NCBI GenBank assembly: GCA_037127315.1
Contig: JBBBDQ010000754.1
Span: 1,771,001-1,835,000, forward strand
Length of the DNA stretch: 64,000 nt
DNA from: Ascarosepion bandense
Taxonomy: Eukaryota > Mollusca > Cephalopoda > Sepiida > Sepiidae
Direction: 5' to 3'
Position numbers and translations under genes: made by a program. Positions within the stretch are counted from its first letter, which is position 1. Every line of letters begins with the position of its first letter. Below the pieces are notes generated by a model, which was not told where the DNA came from, ran no database searches, and saw only the letters and a program-made list of their open reading frames with translations. Shown piece after piece: positions 41,670-53,199 of this stretch.

Positions 41670-42300
41670 GTAACAAAGTTGTAGAATACGTCGGTTTTTT
41701 TACCTACTCTTCATGCATTTACTTTTATAAAGAGTGCTCGATACGACGTAGAGCGTTATATTGTAAAGGTTGTTACAATGGTTTATAAATTCATAGTATC
41801 ACAACAACAAAATTTTCGCGTTTCGAAGCTGCTACGTGTGCTTCTCATCGGGTGATAAGTTGAAATGCAAATTAAATGGTGAAAACGGTTTATTTATAGG
41901 AGTATGATTTTTAAGTGAATGTGGGCTTGGGTTAGAAGAGGTAGCTTAGTTTAAGACAGCTTCCTCATTTATTTTGTCTAGGTATTTCTTATATTGGGAT
42001 TTATGGTTTTTTTATGAAGGGTAGATATTTTTTGTTTATTTTACTGCTATGTGTGATTGGAATGGCGTCGCTGTTAATGAAAACGATGTTAGTGAATGTA
42101 GATCTAGTCGTCAGTTTTCAGTTCTAGAGATATCGCTTTGGGTTAGGAAAAGGGTGTGGGGTAGCTTAGTTTTGGACAGGTCACTTTTTCGTTTAGTTTA
42201 GATAATTCTTATATTGGGATATATGGTTTTTAAAAGGAAGTATAGATAGTTATTATTTTACTACTCTTTATAGGTGGATGGAATTGCTGTTAATGTTGTG
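41670..42300 (-). repeat. Unknown retroelement-like tail with a diverged duplication
   Basis: The minus strand has a CACCCGATGAGAAGCACACG, TAGCAGCTTCGAAACGCGAA block (41805-41855), laid out like the 3' UTR of the Penelope-like copies but different in sequence, then ends at a TA tract. Toward 42300 two diverged copies of about 215 bp follow one another (shared TTCTTATATTGGGAT, GGTAGCTTAGTTT, GTTAATG). Family not identified. Confidence 0.4.
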
Positions 42301-42398
42301 TGAGGTTTATTTTCTTTTATTTATACGTTATTTCTTCTTTTTATATTGAGGATCGATTATGTGTATTTGTTACTTTTGGTGGGGATTACAATACTATA

Positions 42399-42426
42399 TA
42401 TATATATCTATCTATCTATCTATCTA

Positions 42427-42461
<35 letters not shown>

Positions 42462-42482
42462 GTGTGTGTGTGTGTGTGTGTG
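42399..42482. repeat. Compound (TA)(CTAT)(TA)(GT) microsatellite
   Basis: Ordered blocks of TA, CTAT, TA and GT units, followed by a GA-rich patch. Confidence 0.95.
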
Positions 42483-42559
42483 AAAAAGAGAGAGAGATTA
42501 AAAGCGATAGAAGATGTATACATATCTATAGATTAATAGCCTTGGAAGACAGAAGATAA

Positions 42560-43073
42560 AATGTTATTATATTTTACGCATAGACGATTTTTGGAAAAAA
42601 AATTCTTGTTATTTTATTACTGTCATGGGCGATTAAGAAATGTTTTGTGATCAGTGACATTCTGACAAGACAAACTGATTAAATCAGCATTGTAATTAGT
42701 AAACGGAACTGAAAAACCGGATGAAAATGTTATTTTAGCGGTGAATGGAGGCACATATTAATTAAAATCTCTTCCTCGCTTAGACCAATCTGTAACTAGC
42801 CATATGTTCTCGTTGTCTCTTGAGGCTTCCTCATTTAGTTTTATCTTGATTACACTTTTCATTTCCTTTCATTCAGCCTCGTTATTCATGTTTTAGGCTT
42901 CCATCGTCAACAATATGAGAATTTGGCTAAAAGCTGAATTAACGTCTTCGATGTGTCATCAGAATTTACCATCTAAGGAGTGTCTGATATTTCAAAAGAC
43001 AAAACAAAAGCAGTAGAAAATTATATAAAACAAGGTGTTCGATCTAAAGGTTGCAAAATGAATTGCATAGGCT
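42560..43073. other. Unassigned stretch
   Basis: No gene or repeat recognised. Confidence 0.5.
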
Positions 43074-44038
43074 CTTTACCACTCGGCCATAGGTACCTTA
43101 CCATTCGATCATAGTCACCTTACCATTCGGTCATAGTCGCCTTACCATTTGTCCATAGTCGCCTTACCATTCGGTCATAGTCGCCTTACCATTCGTCCAT
43201 AGTCGCCTTACCATTCGTCCATAGTAGCCTTACCATTCGTCCATAGTCGCCTTACCATTCGGTAATAGTCGCCTTACCATTCCGTCAGAGTCACCTTACT
43301 ATTCGGTCATAGTCGCCTTACCATTCGGTAATAGTCGTCTTACCATTCGATCAGAGTCGTCTTACCATTCCGTCATAATCACTTTATTATTCGGTCATAG
43401 TTACCTCACCATTCTGTCATAGTCACCTTACCATTCAGCCATAGCCTCCTTACCATTCGTTCATAGTCACCTTATCATTCGGTCATAGTCACCTTACCAT
43501 TCTGTCATAGTCGCCTTACCATTCGGTAATAGTCGCCTTACCATTCGGTCATAGTGACCTTACCATTCAGCCATAGTCGCCTTACCATACAGTAATAGTG
43601 GCCTTACCATTCAGCCATAGTTGCCTTACCATACAGTAATAGTCGCCTTACCATTCTGCCATAGTTGCCTTAACATTCAGTAATAGTTACCTTACCATTC
43701 CGTCATAGTCACTTTATTATTCGGTCATAGTTACCTCACCATTCTGTCATAGTCGCCTTACCATTCGGTCATTTTCGCCTTGCCATTCGGTCATAGTCAC
43801 CTTACCATACAGTAATAGTCGCCTTACCATTTGGTCATTTTCGCCTTACCATTCGGTCATAGTCACTTTACCATTCGGTCATAGTCGCCTTACCATTCGG
43901 TTATAGTCACCTTACCATACAGTAATAGTCGCCTTATCATTCGGTCATTTTCGCCTTGCCATTCGGTCATAGTCAACTTACCATTCGGTTATAGTCGCCT
44001 TACCATTCGGTTATAGTCGCCTTACCATTCGGTCATTA
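43074..44038 (+). repeat. 22-bp minisatellite, about 44 copies
   Basis: Unit CTTACCATTCGGTCATAGTCGC, with recurrent variants (CAGTAATAG, GGTCATTTT, GTTATAG). Toward 43790-43980 the variants recur in a fixed order, giving a higher-order repeat of several units. Stop codons occur in every rotation, so it does not code. Confidence 0.95.
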
Positions 44039-44204
44039 TTGTTTCTAACAATAATTCGTAATTATTTTTTAAAGTAAGTTTTTATTTTTATTTTTAAATG
44101 AAAATTATAGTTTGTTAATAACACTTAACATTATTTTAATCAAGAATTAACATTACTACATCTATAAATTGTTTTTATGGTCAGTTATCATGTTCTTCAA
44201 ATTA
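44039..44204 (+). repeat. ~165-bp dispersed element inserted in the minisatellite
   Basis: Begins TTGTTTCTAACAATAATTCG and ends GTTCTTCAAATTA; minisatellite units lie on both sides. A second copy lies at 45792-45944. AT-rich, no coding sequence, family unknown. Confidence 0.65.
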
Positions 44205-44205
44205 A

Positions 44206-44262
44206 AATTCGGTCATAGTCGCCTTACCTTTCGGTCATAGTTGCCTTACCATTCGGTCATAT
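44206..44262 (+). repeat. 22-bp minisatellite, right remnant
   Basis: Two and a half units, in the same orientation as the main array, separated from it by the 165-bp element. Confidence 0.85.
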
Positions 44263-44499
44263 ATTCTCATTTTCATTGGAATTTGTGCAGCGCCCACAGA
44301 GCCCTACGGTGGTTTAAACTGACACCACAGAGCGTGAAGCGTAGGGAGCTGGTTATGTTTCTTCAATTCGGCCTTGTGTCAGACTTAACTGAACTCCCTA
44401 AAGCTTACAAGTTTATGTTGAGTTATAATCATCAGAAGTTTTTCATTATCAGAAAGTTGTTTGTCAGTTGGAATGTGTGGAGTAGTGTAGACAAATAAA

Positions 44500-44988
44500 A
44501 TATACATTTTGCATATTAAAATAGAAATTTATTATAAGGAAGAATAACATAAGTTGTAGAAGTTAATGTTCAATTAGAAACATTCTTAAGAGTTTAAGGG
44601 TAGAGTCCGTACAAAATGGTCTATTAGTAATTGTTGAAGTAGATAAGGAGAAAGAGAAAGAGGACAATGTCGAAGTAGACCAGAATTTTCTCTCAGTGTC
44701 TCTCGCTGTTCCCGTCTCTGACACTTGACTGACGCCGAGGTCATTTATATAGTCCTTTTGAATTTCACACTGGATCGCCAAGTTCATACAAGTCTTACAA
44801 TTCGCTCCCATTGGTCAAAGATCATTTTAACACCTACTTGCGAAATATGGTTTCGACTTTTTCTTTAAGCAGATGGTCAATCGTTTTTCTATTTGGTAAA
44901 AACCAGGATTTCACACTTCACTGCGAATCCCTGCAAAAGAGAAGAGAATTGACCCTAACTAACCTCTTATCCGCTACAAGCGAAACTT
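44500..44988 (-). repeat. Candidate solo LTR
   Basis: The minus strand starts TGTAGCGGATAAGAGG, has a TATATAAATGACC box (44740-44752), a possible start region, and AATAAATTTC (44524-44533) as a polyadenylation-like signal. No partner LTR or coding region. The 3' boundary is not fixed and no target duplication was found. Confidence 0.35.
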
Positions 44989-45231
44989 AACTTAAAATAT
45001 ATAGCTTCAAATTTGATAACTTAATTCATATGTAATATTTTTTAGTATTTCTCAATTTCAATATTTGATTTTTATTAATCTACTTTTTTCATTTATATTT
45101 GTTCCATTTTTGTAAATTTCTTATGTTTTATTGTTATTATTATTTATTCTGTTATTTATCTCATATATAAATTAACTACTATATCAACAAGGCACATAAA
45201 AATGAAGAAAGAATTATCTTGCTAGTAACCT

Positions 45232-45235
<4 letters not shown>

Positions 45236-45272
<37 letters not shown>
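45236..45272. repeat. (TA)n microsatellite
   Basis: About 18 TA units. Confidence 0.9.
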
Positions 45273-45276
<4 letters not shown>

Positions 45277-45341
45277 TTATAGATTTTCAATTTTGGAGAA
45301 GACTGCCATATGTATGAGCAAGTTTAGTACTTTTATTTTTA

Positions 45342-45738
45342 TTTTTTTAATCATCTCACCCCGAGCAAGGCGGAAACGCCACTGATGTGCAGGGGGCTAC
45401 ATAAATGTAAAAAGATTAATTAGAAAAGAGTGAGGAGTACAAACTAGTTAGGAAGGAACAACAGAAAGCTGAGAAAGAAGGTGCGGTGACAGATACATAG
45501 GTGGAGAGAAAGGGAAGGTTATACAGGGGAGGGGAGAGAGCTAGAGTCCAGTGGTTAGTAGATGAGTATTGACTTTGCATTTAAATTTCTGGAGGTTGTA
45601 GCCGTCAGGAAAGCAAGAATACGGGAGCGAGTTCCACAGGCGGGAAGTGCGAGAGAAGAAGCTGCAGGAGCAGAATTGTCGTCTGCATTTGGCTAACCTG
45701 ACTGTGAATGGGTGGGACCCAGTTGCCAGTCTGGTTGA
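45342..45738 (-). mobile_element. Jockey/CR1-type LINE 3' end, subfamily C
   Basis: Poly-T, then CACCCCGAGCAAGGCGGAAA, CGCCACTGATGTGCAGGGGG; the coding part covers the SRLWNSLPYSCFPDGYNLQ and TRLATGSHPFTV codons. 5'-truncated at 45738. Confidence 0.85.
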
Positions 45739-45791
45739 TCGCAGTGACGAAAAATATAAAAATTATTTTTAAATTTATAAATTAAAGTTTG

Positions 45792-45944
45792 TTGTTTCTA
45801 ACAATAATTCGTAATAATTTTTAAAATAATTTTTTAAGATGAAAATTATAGTCTGTTAATAATACTTAACTCTATTTTAATCAAGAATTAACATTAATAC
45901 ACCTATAAATTGTTCTATGGTTAGTTGTCATGTTTTTCAAATTA
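45792..45944 (+). repeat. Second copy of the ~165-bp dispersed element
   Basis: Starts TTGTTTCTAACAATAATTCG and ends TTTTTCAAATTA; diverged by substitutions and small indels from 44039-44204. Confidence 0.65.
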
Positions 45945-46624
45945 TTTATATTTAATAAAAATTAATTAATTTTTTAAAAAATTCTAAATATAACTATTTT
46001 TTATTACCATGTTATTATTACTATGTTTATATAATAGTACTACTATTATTAATATTATATTTTGAATTAACAAGAAGAATTTAAAATTAATTTTTCTAGC
46101 GTAGATACAACCTATTATCTTTAAAGTTTGAATGTTAAATGTCAATGTCATATTCTTCAAAGAAAACAGGCGACTTGCAACTCAGGTCAATACTCTAGTT
46201 TTCTTTAACGAAAATTTGTTATATATCTAGACCATAGACGCTACGTGTTGATCTAATACGTTAAGTTTAACCTTCTTTCCTCTTATCCTTGTCTTTATCC
46301 TTTTCTTTCTCTTTTTCTTTTGAAATGTTTCCCTTTCATGTGACTATATTCTGGATGATTTTAAACATTCACTGTTGTGTGATGTGGGTCTTAATTTTTA
46401 CCCATGGATTTGTAAAATATCCGAACTTATTTTTATTATATTACTCTGTTATATTTAGCAATAAATTTGAACATTGAGTTCTATTTGGTGTTTGTCTCCG
46501 TTCGAATTTGCCTTAAAAATACAAAGGAATCTACTGCTTTCTCATGTTCGTTCTTAAGAAAATAAAACGAAATAAATTTCTACGTAATAGTCAAAATATG
46601 AGGCAAAAAATAACAACTGCACAA
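45945..46624. other. Unassigned AT-rich stretch
   Basis: Nothing recognised. Confidence 0.5.
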
Positions 46625-47075
46625 GCTCAGACGAACTTAAGTCACTGATGCCTCCTCAACAGGTGTTTACTCGTGCAACCAGACTGGCAACTGGGTCCCA
46701 CCCATTCACAGTCAGGTTAGCCAAATGCAGACGACAATTCTACTCCTGCAGCTTCTTCTCTCGCACTTCCCGCCTGTGGAACTCGCTCCCGTATTCTTGC
46801 TTTCCTGACGGCTACAACCTCCAGAAATTTAAATGCAAAGTCAATACTCATCTACTAACGACTGGACTCTAGCTCTCTCCCCACCCCCGTATAACCTTCC
46901 CTTTCTCTCCACCTATGTATCTGTCATCGCACCTGCTTTCTCAGCTTTCTATTGTTCCTTTCTAACTAGCTTGTACTCCTCACTCTTTTCTAATTAATCT
47001 TTTTACATTTATGTAGCCCCCTGCACATCAGTGGCGTTTTTGCCTTGCTAGGGGTGAAATGATTAAAAAAAAAAA
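46625..47075 (+). mobile_element. Jockey/CR1-type LINE 3' end, subfamily C
   Basis: Open C-terminus (46648-46872: PPQQVFTRATRLATGSHPFT, SRLWNSLPYSCFPDGYNLQ), 3' UTR with CACATCAGTGGCGTTTTTGC and GGGGTGAAATGATT, A tail to 47075. 5'-truncated. Confidence 0.9.
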
Positions 47076-47286
47076 CTAAAAAAAAAAAAACCTAAACGCC
47101 CTTGAAAAAGGCTACCGAAGTGGGCAAAAGCGCCTTGACAGAGGCAAATTATGGTCAATTTTTACATCCCCTGTTACTGGCAAAATGGAAAATGTAACGA
47201 TACTGAAATACTTAATAAAAATGTAATTAAACATTCCTTGTTTATCGTAATTAATGAAACATGTATGAAAGAATGGCGCCTTCTTA

Positions 47287-47288
<2 letters not shown>

Positions 47289-47332
<44 letters not shown>
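47289..47332. repeat. (TA)n microsatellite
   Basis: About 22 TA units at the left end of the Penelope-like element. Confidence 0.95.
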
Positions 47333-47337
<5 letters not shown>

Positions 47338-47945
47338 AAATAAAACTTTGCTAAGCAACGATAAGAATTACTAAAAATTGCAAACGCAGTTGGTAAATTT
47401 GTCATGCGGTTCACTTATATTTTAGTCAACAAAACAATAATCCTCACTCATGCAAACAGTAAAAAGAACCTTCAGATATTGGAGGCCATCTACATTAAAT
47501 CCAAACAAACTACACTTGATAAAATCACGTTTAAATCTGGTCATAACACATTACATTGCATTTAAATATTTGGTTCTGTTATCGTTTCGAGCTCTCACGT
47601 GGTGTGACGTCATAGAACCGAATTACATACGAACTGCGTTTGCTATTTTTGGTAACTGTTATCGTTGCTTAGCAAAGTTTTATCTCAACACAAGATAAAA
47701 TCGTCTTTGATGGTGGAAATTTTTATGTTAACGTCCTTGTAACCTCTCTGAAGATGGCTCATGTAAGCCGAAAGCTTAGAACCAACCTAATAAAAAGTTA
47801 TCCATATGTTGGAGAATTTTTGTTTTTATTTTTACCTGAAATTAAAGCCAAAATACGATGTTTAGAACGGCTTATGATTTAACATAATAGACATTCACTG
47901 TCTCTTATATTTAACAGTGTATATTTAGAAAATTATCTGCTGCCT
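47333..47945 (+). mobile_element. Penelope-like element 3' portion with inverted head
   Basis: The body (47405-47945) contains the C-terminal peptide (NLQILEAIYIKSKQTT-like at 47470-47520, then KITFKSGHNTLHCI and stop), the 3' UTR with GAAGATGGCTCATGTAAGCC, GAAAGCTTAGAACCAAC, and the AGAACGGCTTATGATTTAAC tail. The first 70 bp (47333-47402) are an inverted copy of an internal piece of the same 3' UTR (CTTTGCTAAGCAACGATAAG). Compare 3453. Confidence 0.65.
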
Positions 47946-47955
47946 CGATACACTA

Positions 47956-47958
<3 letters not shown>

Positions 47959-47997
<39 letters not shown>
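47959..47997. repeat. (TA)n microsatellite
   Basis: About 19 TA units after the Penelope tail; another of about 25 units lies at 48041-48091. Confidence 0.95.
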
Positions 47998-48000
<3 letters not shown>

Positions 48001-48038
48001 AACACAGATGTATGAATATTTATTAATTTACGTCACTA

Positions 48039-48091
<53 letters not shown>

Positions 48092-48093
<2 letters not shown>

Positions 48094-48649
48094 AAAACTG
48101 CTTATAAGTAAATTTTGCTGGTAATTGTTGAAGTAGACAGACTCATTCAAATAGACGTGACAAGAAGATTGTTCTTTTGTGCTAGAAGACACACGTATGA
48201 ACATCGAACAAAGATTCTGTCAGTTTCTTCCAGATGAAAAAGCAATATCTGACAAGAAATACATTGGTGAATATAATTCTGAGGGACAGATCTTCTGTTA
48301 GAAGAGACAGCAGCAAAAAAATGACTTTATTCAACTGTCAGTCTTATTAAAAATAACAATAGAAAATTCTAACAGTGGCTACAAAGTTCATAATTGGAAA
48401 AAGCAGTTGCTTACGTTCAGCTCATTGTTACGCTAAAGTGATTGATTTTTCTAGAATATATTATAGAAATAATTATTATTGCGGTCTACATTGTACTCTT
48501 CTCCATTATTTTACTTGATCAAGATGATTTCAGATTCTGGGCGAATCACTTCTGTGGCCTTCGCTATAATAATAACAAGAACATCTCTTCACTCAGATAT
48601 GACGTCATCAAGTGTAGTCAAGCTAAAGGGAGACAATTCATTTAAGGGC
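48092..48649. other. Unassigned stretch
   Basis: No gene or repeat recognised. Confidence 0.5.
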
Positions 48650-48905
48650 AGATCGAGTTCGAATTCCAGCCGAATTCATTTCATTCACTTACGGGCAAAT
48701 ACCCTTGGGAAAGGTATTAATCCGTCTATTCCTTCCAGTTATGGGTTAAATAACACGACAGATTGGATTACATAGCCTTGGTCTACCGCAGAAAGCAATG
48801 GCAACCTACTGCGGGATAACCTTCTGCCCAGTCAGTCATGTCTCTTTTGAGACATGATCGCCCAAGCGTGTATCACGTATGGCACTTAACTCACTTAACT
48901 GGCTT
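48650..48905 (+). mobile_element. tRNA-derived SINE, family X, 5'-truncated
   Basis: Starts inside the head at GATCGAGTTCGAATTCCAGC (B box) and runs through body and hairpin tail (CATGTCTCTTTTGAGACATG). A full SINE follows after 21 bp. Confidence 0.85.
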
Positions 48906-48926
48906 AACTGAGTGTTGACAGTTAGA

Positions 48927-49238
48927 TGTGCGTTGTGGTACAGTGGTACAGTGGATATCGGCTCGGAACGAGAAACCGGGGAGCCGAGTTCGAATTCCAG
49001 TTGAATCTATTGTATTCACTTACGCACAAATACCCTTGGGAAAGGTATTAATCCGTCTCTTCCTTCCAGTTATGGGTTAAATAACAGGACAGATTGGGTT
49101 CTATAGCCTTGGTCGGCAACCAGTCTACGGCAGAAAGCAATGGCAACCTACTGCGGGATAATCTTCTGCCCAGTCAGTCATATCTCTTGACATGATCACC
49201 CAAGCCTGTATCACGTATGGCACTTAACTGACTGACTG
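48927..49238 (+). mobile_element. tRNA-derived SINE, family X
   Basis: Starts ATGTGCGTTGTGGTACAGTG, with the A-box segment GGTACAGTG duplicated, then B box GAGTTCGAATTCC, body and tail. The tail hairpin has lost part of its left arm (TATCTCTTGACATG). Confidence 0.88.
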
Positions 49239-49803
49239 ATTAAATTCAATGTTTTACATTAGACTTTTCAAAATTGAATTAATGACGATAAAAGAATGAA
49301 AAACACAACAAATATATAAAAATATTTTATTTATTTATGAAATGTTTCCAATTTTCTTTTTTTTATATTTTAATTTTTTCCCATTATATTTTTCTAAAGT
49401 TATTTAATATAGCATTTGTAGAAGTCCAGAGCAATATTTTTTCTATTTTTTCTATATTGTGATCATCATCACAAGAATCTACATGAAATAAAATCTCATA
49501 ATCTGACAAAATATTCAAAGTTATGTACACATGTTGTTATAGCGACGGTTGTGGCAGTTCTGTCTTTGCCTTTGGGAGTGGCAGTAGTCAATGTGTTCTC
49601 ACTATAAACGATAAGTTGAACAGCGAGTCAGAGCTGAAACACTAATCTTGGCTGACAGAAAGTCTAGGAGAAGGACAACTCTGTTGATAAACAGTGCCGC
49701 AGGCAAAGGGATAAAACGGAATTTCTGAGAGTGTTTTTGACATTTGAATGTTTCAGAACTGATTTCCTTGAAATGAACATCGAAACAATATGCATTAATA
49801 TAG
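49239..49803. other. Unassigned stretch
   Basis: No gene recognised; minus frame 49602-49811 has no known features. Confidence 0.5.
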
Positions 49804-50173
49804 ACTACCAATATAGCCCGGCGTTGCTCAGGTATAATGAAAGCTTTAAAACTAATCCATGGTCCTGGAGCTCAGACTCTTTGGACGTTGACACAAAAGA
49901 CTAAAAAGCAAAATTGTTTTTAGTTAAAGCGAAACCGTAAACTGAAAGAACAATGAATGGATGTAAGTCAAATTTTGATTTCCTGGTATCGATATCAAAT
50001 AAGATTTTTTCGTTGTAAACTGAATTTTGAAAGCTAAATAAGTCCTCTGAGTAAATGATATCATGGCTGAGACTAAGAACTACAATTATACCTACTTAGA
50101 GACAAACCCGATGCAAAAACTAAAATAAAAGGTCTAAAAAAATACAGACATACAGGGAGATTAACAGACAGAC

Positions 50174-50220
<47 letters not shown>

Positions 50221-50604
50221 TATCTAGCCTTTTATATATATTTATTATCGATTTCTGCACGATTGTAAGAACTGCAACCTTGAAACTTCTGAATATCGTT
50301 TCTTATGTCTTTGTCTATGAGTGTATCAAATTTGTTTAAAATCAAACCACTCCTTTTATAACCCGATTTTTTCGATTATCGATTTTCGATATTTATTGTG
50401 GGGTACCTCGTCACAAAACTTAGCTAAGAACACTCGCAGTCACTTATAGTACAACTGTGTACATTTTCAAGAAAATCGGTTCAGCCGTTTCGGAGTCTAT
50501 AGGTAACGGATACACACACACAGACACACAAACACACAAACACACACGCACATACACACACACACACACACACAGACAAAGTTCCATTTATAAATAAGTT
50601 TAGA
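49804..50604 (-). mobile_element. Non-autonomous Helitron
   Basis: Minus strand: 5' end TCTAAACTTATTTATAAATG at 50604 preceded by A, the expected Helitron A/T insertion context with a TC start. Then GT-rich tracts, the internal GGC-start near 50215, and a 3' end CCTGAGCAACGCCGGGCTAT, ATTGGTAGT (the usual CTAGT mutated to GTAGT). It is the most complete copy, showing both 5' starts. Confidence 0.75.
50179..50220. repeat. (CA)n microsatellite inside Helitron
   Basis: About 20 CA units; a second CA-rich tract lies at 50513-50574. Confidence 0.95.
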
Positions 50605-50880
50605 TTTAGAAAACAATGGAAAGAGAGATGGACATATCGTGTGCTGTTGTCTTCAAATACATCTGATTTTGAAATCGAAATTGCTGTTCGCCTAGACAAT
50701 TTGCAAACCCGAATTACAGACACCAGCCTCCCTTATTATTCAATCCATCGAGTGATTAAAAGAGCTAAATTCATAGCATTCAAAATTCATTAGTAATTAT
50801 AACGCACTCAATATAAATTTGAATTCGGTTGTACTACTTCAAATCCTGAGTCGTCTACATCACATCACTCGAATACGCAT

Positions 50881-50882
<2 letters not shown>

Positions 50883-50931
<49 letters not shown>
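50883..50931. repeat. (TA)n microsatellite
   Basis: About 24 TA units, immediately before the LINE 5' truncation point. Confidence 0.95.
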
Positions 50932-50934
<3 letters not shown>

Positions 50935-52433
50935 AAAATACCTCCTCTGTCCTCTCTAAACTCTATAACCTCGGCCTATCTGCTTCCTGTTTTCCTGCCT
51001 GTTGGAAGTTCTCCTGTGTAGTTCCTATATTTAAAAATTCTGGCGAACGCTCAGACCCCGGCAATTACCATCCTATTAGTCTCCTTCCGATCTTTGACAA
51101 AGTTTTCGAAGTCATTATCAACGCCGAGGTGATTTAGCAACTCACGGCCCACAGGCTTCTCTCTGACAAGCAGTACGGGTTTCGCTTCACCAGGTCTACT
51201 GCTGATATGCTAACGACCATTACCGAGTACATATACCGGGCACTTGACAAGAATGGCGAAGCCCGAACCGTTGCCTTGGATATCTCCAAAGCGTTTGACA
51301 GGGTCTGGCACGCTGGCCTCTTGTGCAAACTGTGGAGCTACGGGATAACTGGACATCTGTTTGACCTCATCCAGTCATTCCTCTCTAACCGCACGTTGAA
51401 AGTAGTATTAAATGGGCATAACTCAAAAAACTACCATACGAACGCGTGCGTCCCTCAAGGTTCTATCCTAAGTCCCACGCTCTTTCTGATGTACATTAAT
51501 GATTTCCCCGACGCCATTATGATCCCAACTAGGCATGTACGCTGATGACACAACAATCTACTCTCGCATCGATCAAAAAGTCAGTGTTGGAGACAAAGCG
51601 AACCTCGCTGCCGAGCATGAAAAGGACCTCCAATCCGTAGTGGCCTGGAGTAGGAAATGCCTAGTAAATTTCAATGCTTCAAAAACGAAGCTGTTATCAA
51701 CTAACCACCATAGACAATCGCATCTACCTCCCATGCTAATGGGACAGGCTTGCCTCCCAGAGAGTAAATCACTACGCCTCCTTGGCCTTGCACTTTCGGC
51801 TGACCTCAAATGGAATGACTATACCGAATCCATTGCCAAATCTACCGCTATGAAAGTCGGCTTTCTGTGCAGGGCCCGGAAGTTTTTCCCACCTGAATCT
51901 ATTCTGCACAGATACAAATCTACCATCCGCCTGTATATTGAATATTGCTGCCATATATAGTCAGGTGCCCCTGCTGTTCTCCTTGGGCTTCTTGACAAAA
52001 TACAAAGGAGGATCTGTAACGTGGTTGATACTGACTTGGCAGACCGGTTGCAACCACTCTCTCACCGGCGTGATGTGGCTTCCCACCCTTTTACAGTTAA
52101 ACAGATAAGATGTAACATTAAATTCTACTCCAACAGCTTCTTTTCTCGAGCTTCCCGCCTGTGGAACTCCCTTCCACAAGTCTGCTTTCCCAACAGGTAC
52201 AATCTTCAGGTGTTTAAATGTAGGGTCAATAGACATCTCCTATCGCACTAACTCCCAAATATTCTCAGAACACTCTCATCTACACAACCCTCATTCTCGG
52301 TATCCTTACCCGCCTATCACCCACCCTCTGACATTTCCTATATTTTAACCATCCTTTCTCCACTCTATGTAGCCCCCTGCGCAGTAGTGGCAGTGACATG
52401 CCTTGCTCGGGGTGAAACACTTATAAAAAAAAA
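50932..52433 (+). mobile_element. Jockey/CR1-type LINE with RT domain, subfamily B
   Basis: 1.5 kb: N-terminal RT segments, catalytic RT, C-terminal domain with an internal deletion, 3' UTR with GCGCAGTAGTGGCAGTGACA, TGCCTTGCTCGGGGTGAAAC and an A tail. 5'-truncated at a TA tract. Confidence 0.92.
50955..52251 (+). pseudogene. LINE reverse transcriptase and C-terminal domain, broken
   Basis: SKLYNLGLSAC..CWKF-like start, then SGERSDPGNYHPISLLPIFD, and a stop at 51136. The 51207-51545 block reads MLTTITEYIYRALDKNGEAR, ALDISKAFDRVWHAGLLCKL (motif A), CVPQGSILSPTLFLMYINDF (motif B). A one-base shift near 51515 leads to MYADDTTIYSR at 51535 (motif C, intact). The C-terminal block continues to a stop at 51958 (IEYCCHI then TAG). 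At about 52085 roughly 130 bp are deleted (VAS joined to HPFTVKQ) between CCC microhomologies. The end, FKCRVNRHLLSH, is intact. Confidence 0.9.
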
Positions 52434-52650
52434 TGGTATTTAAGTCAGGTAAATTCCTATAGAGACGAACTCAAAAGAACTCAATGTTAAATTTATTTAT
52501 TTTTAACAGAGTAATATATTCTAGAAAAATTTTATTATTAATTTTGAATATTAACTGTTGTATCTTTTGGGTCTGACGAGCAGCTTTTTCCCTGCTGCGA
52601 AATACGTATTACCCATGAAATTGTCGAATATCTAAAAATATTTGTAGATT

Positions 52651-52697
<47 letters not shown>

Positions 52698-53040
52698 AAA
52701 TTGACGTCATGATGTTCATATTGACGTCATTATGTTCACCTTACGACTTTTTCAGTCAACATATTATCAAAAGTTTTCGTTAGCAGAATGGTTAATAATA
52801 AACAGGACACTTAAATGTTACTTGTAGAAGGGAAGTTGGAACTCGTTTAAAAACAAAATTTTCATCAAAAACTAATTAAAATGTAAGGTGGCGTGTAAAT
52901 GTAAAATTCAACAAAATAAATAAAATGGGAAAAAAAGGACTCACAAACACCCCAACAACTGTAAGGAGCGAATGAAATGCTCCATTTGCCTGCATAGTCT
53001 TGGCTCGTGAACTTTTAGGTAAACAGCCTCCAAAAACGTC
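52434..53040. other. Unassigned stretch
   Basis: Contains a compound (CA)n(TA)n tract at 52651-52697 and a near-repeat of TTGACGTCATGATGTTCA at 52700-52740. No gene. Confidence 0.5.
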
Positions 53041-53045
53041 AATGA

Positions 53046-53063
53046 TATATATATATATATATA

Positions 53064-53105
<42 letters not shown>
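53046..53105. repeat. Compound (TA)n(GT)n microsatellite
   Basis: About 9 TA units and 20 GT units. Confidence 0.95.
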
Positions 53106-53106
<1 letters not shown>

Positions 53107-53199
53107 ATGCGAGTGTGTGCGTTTGACATGCGTGTATTTGTGTGTTCGTGTCTATATGAAAATAAATACTCACATCAAGCCAAGTAACGACAGTCTGTT

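Noticed and set aside
43074..44038. CRISPR-like array.
   Set aside because: The 22-bp units are contiguous with no unique spacers, and the rest of the window is animal-type DNA. It is a minisatellite.
44241..44498. 85-residue frame after the minisatellite.
   Set aside because: Begins inside the repeat, has no known motif and runs into a candidate LTR.
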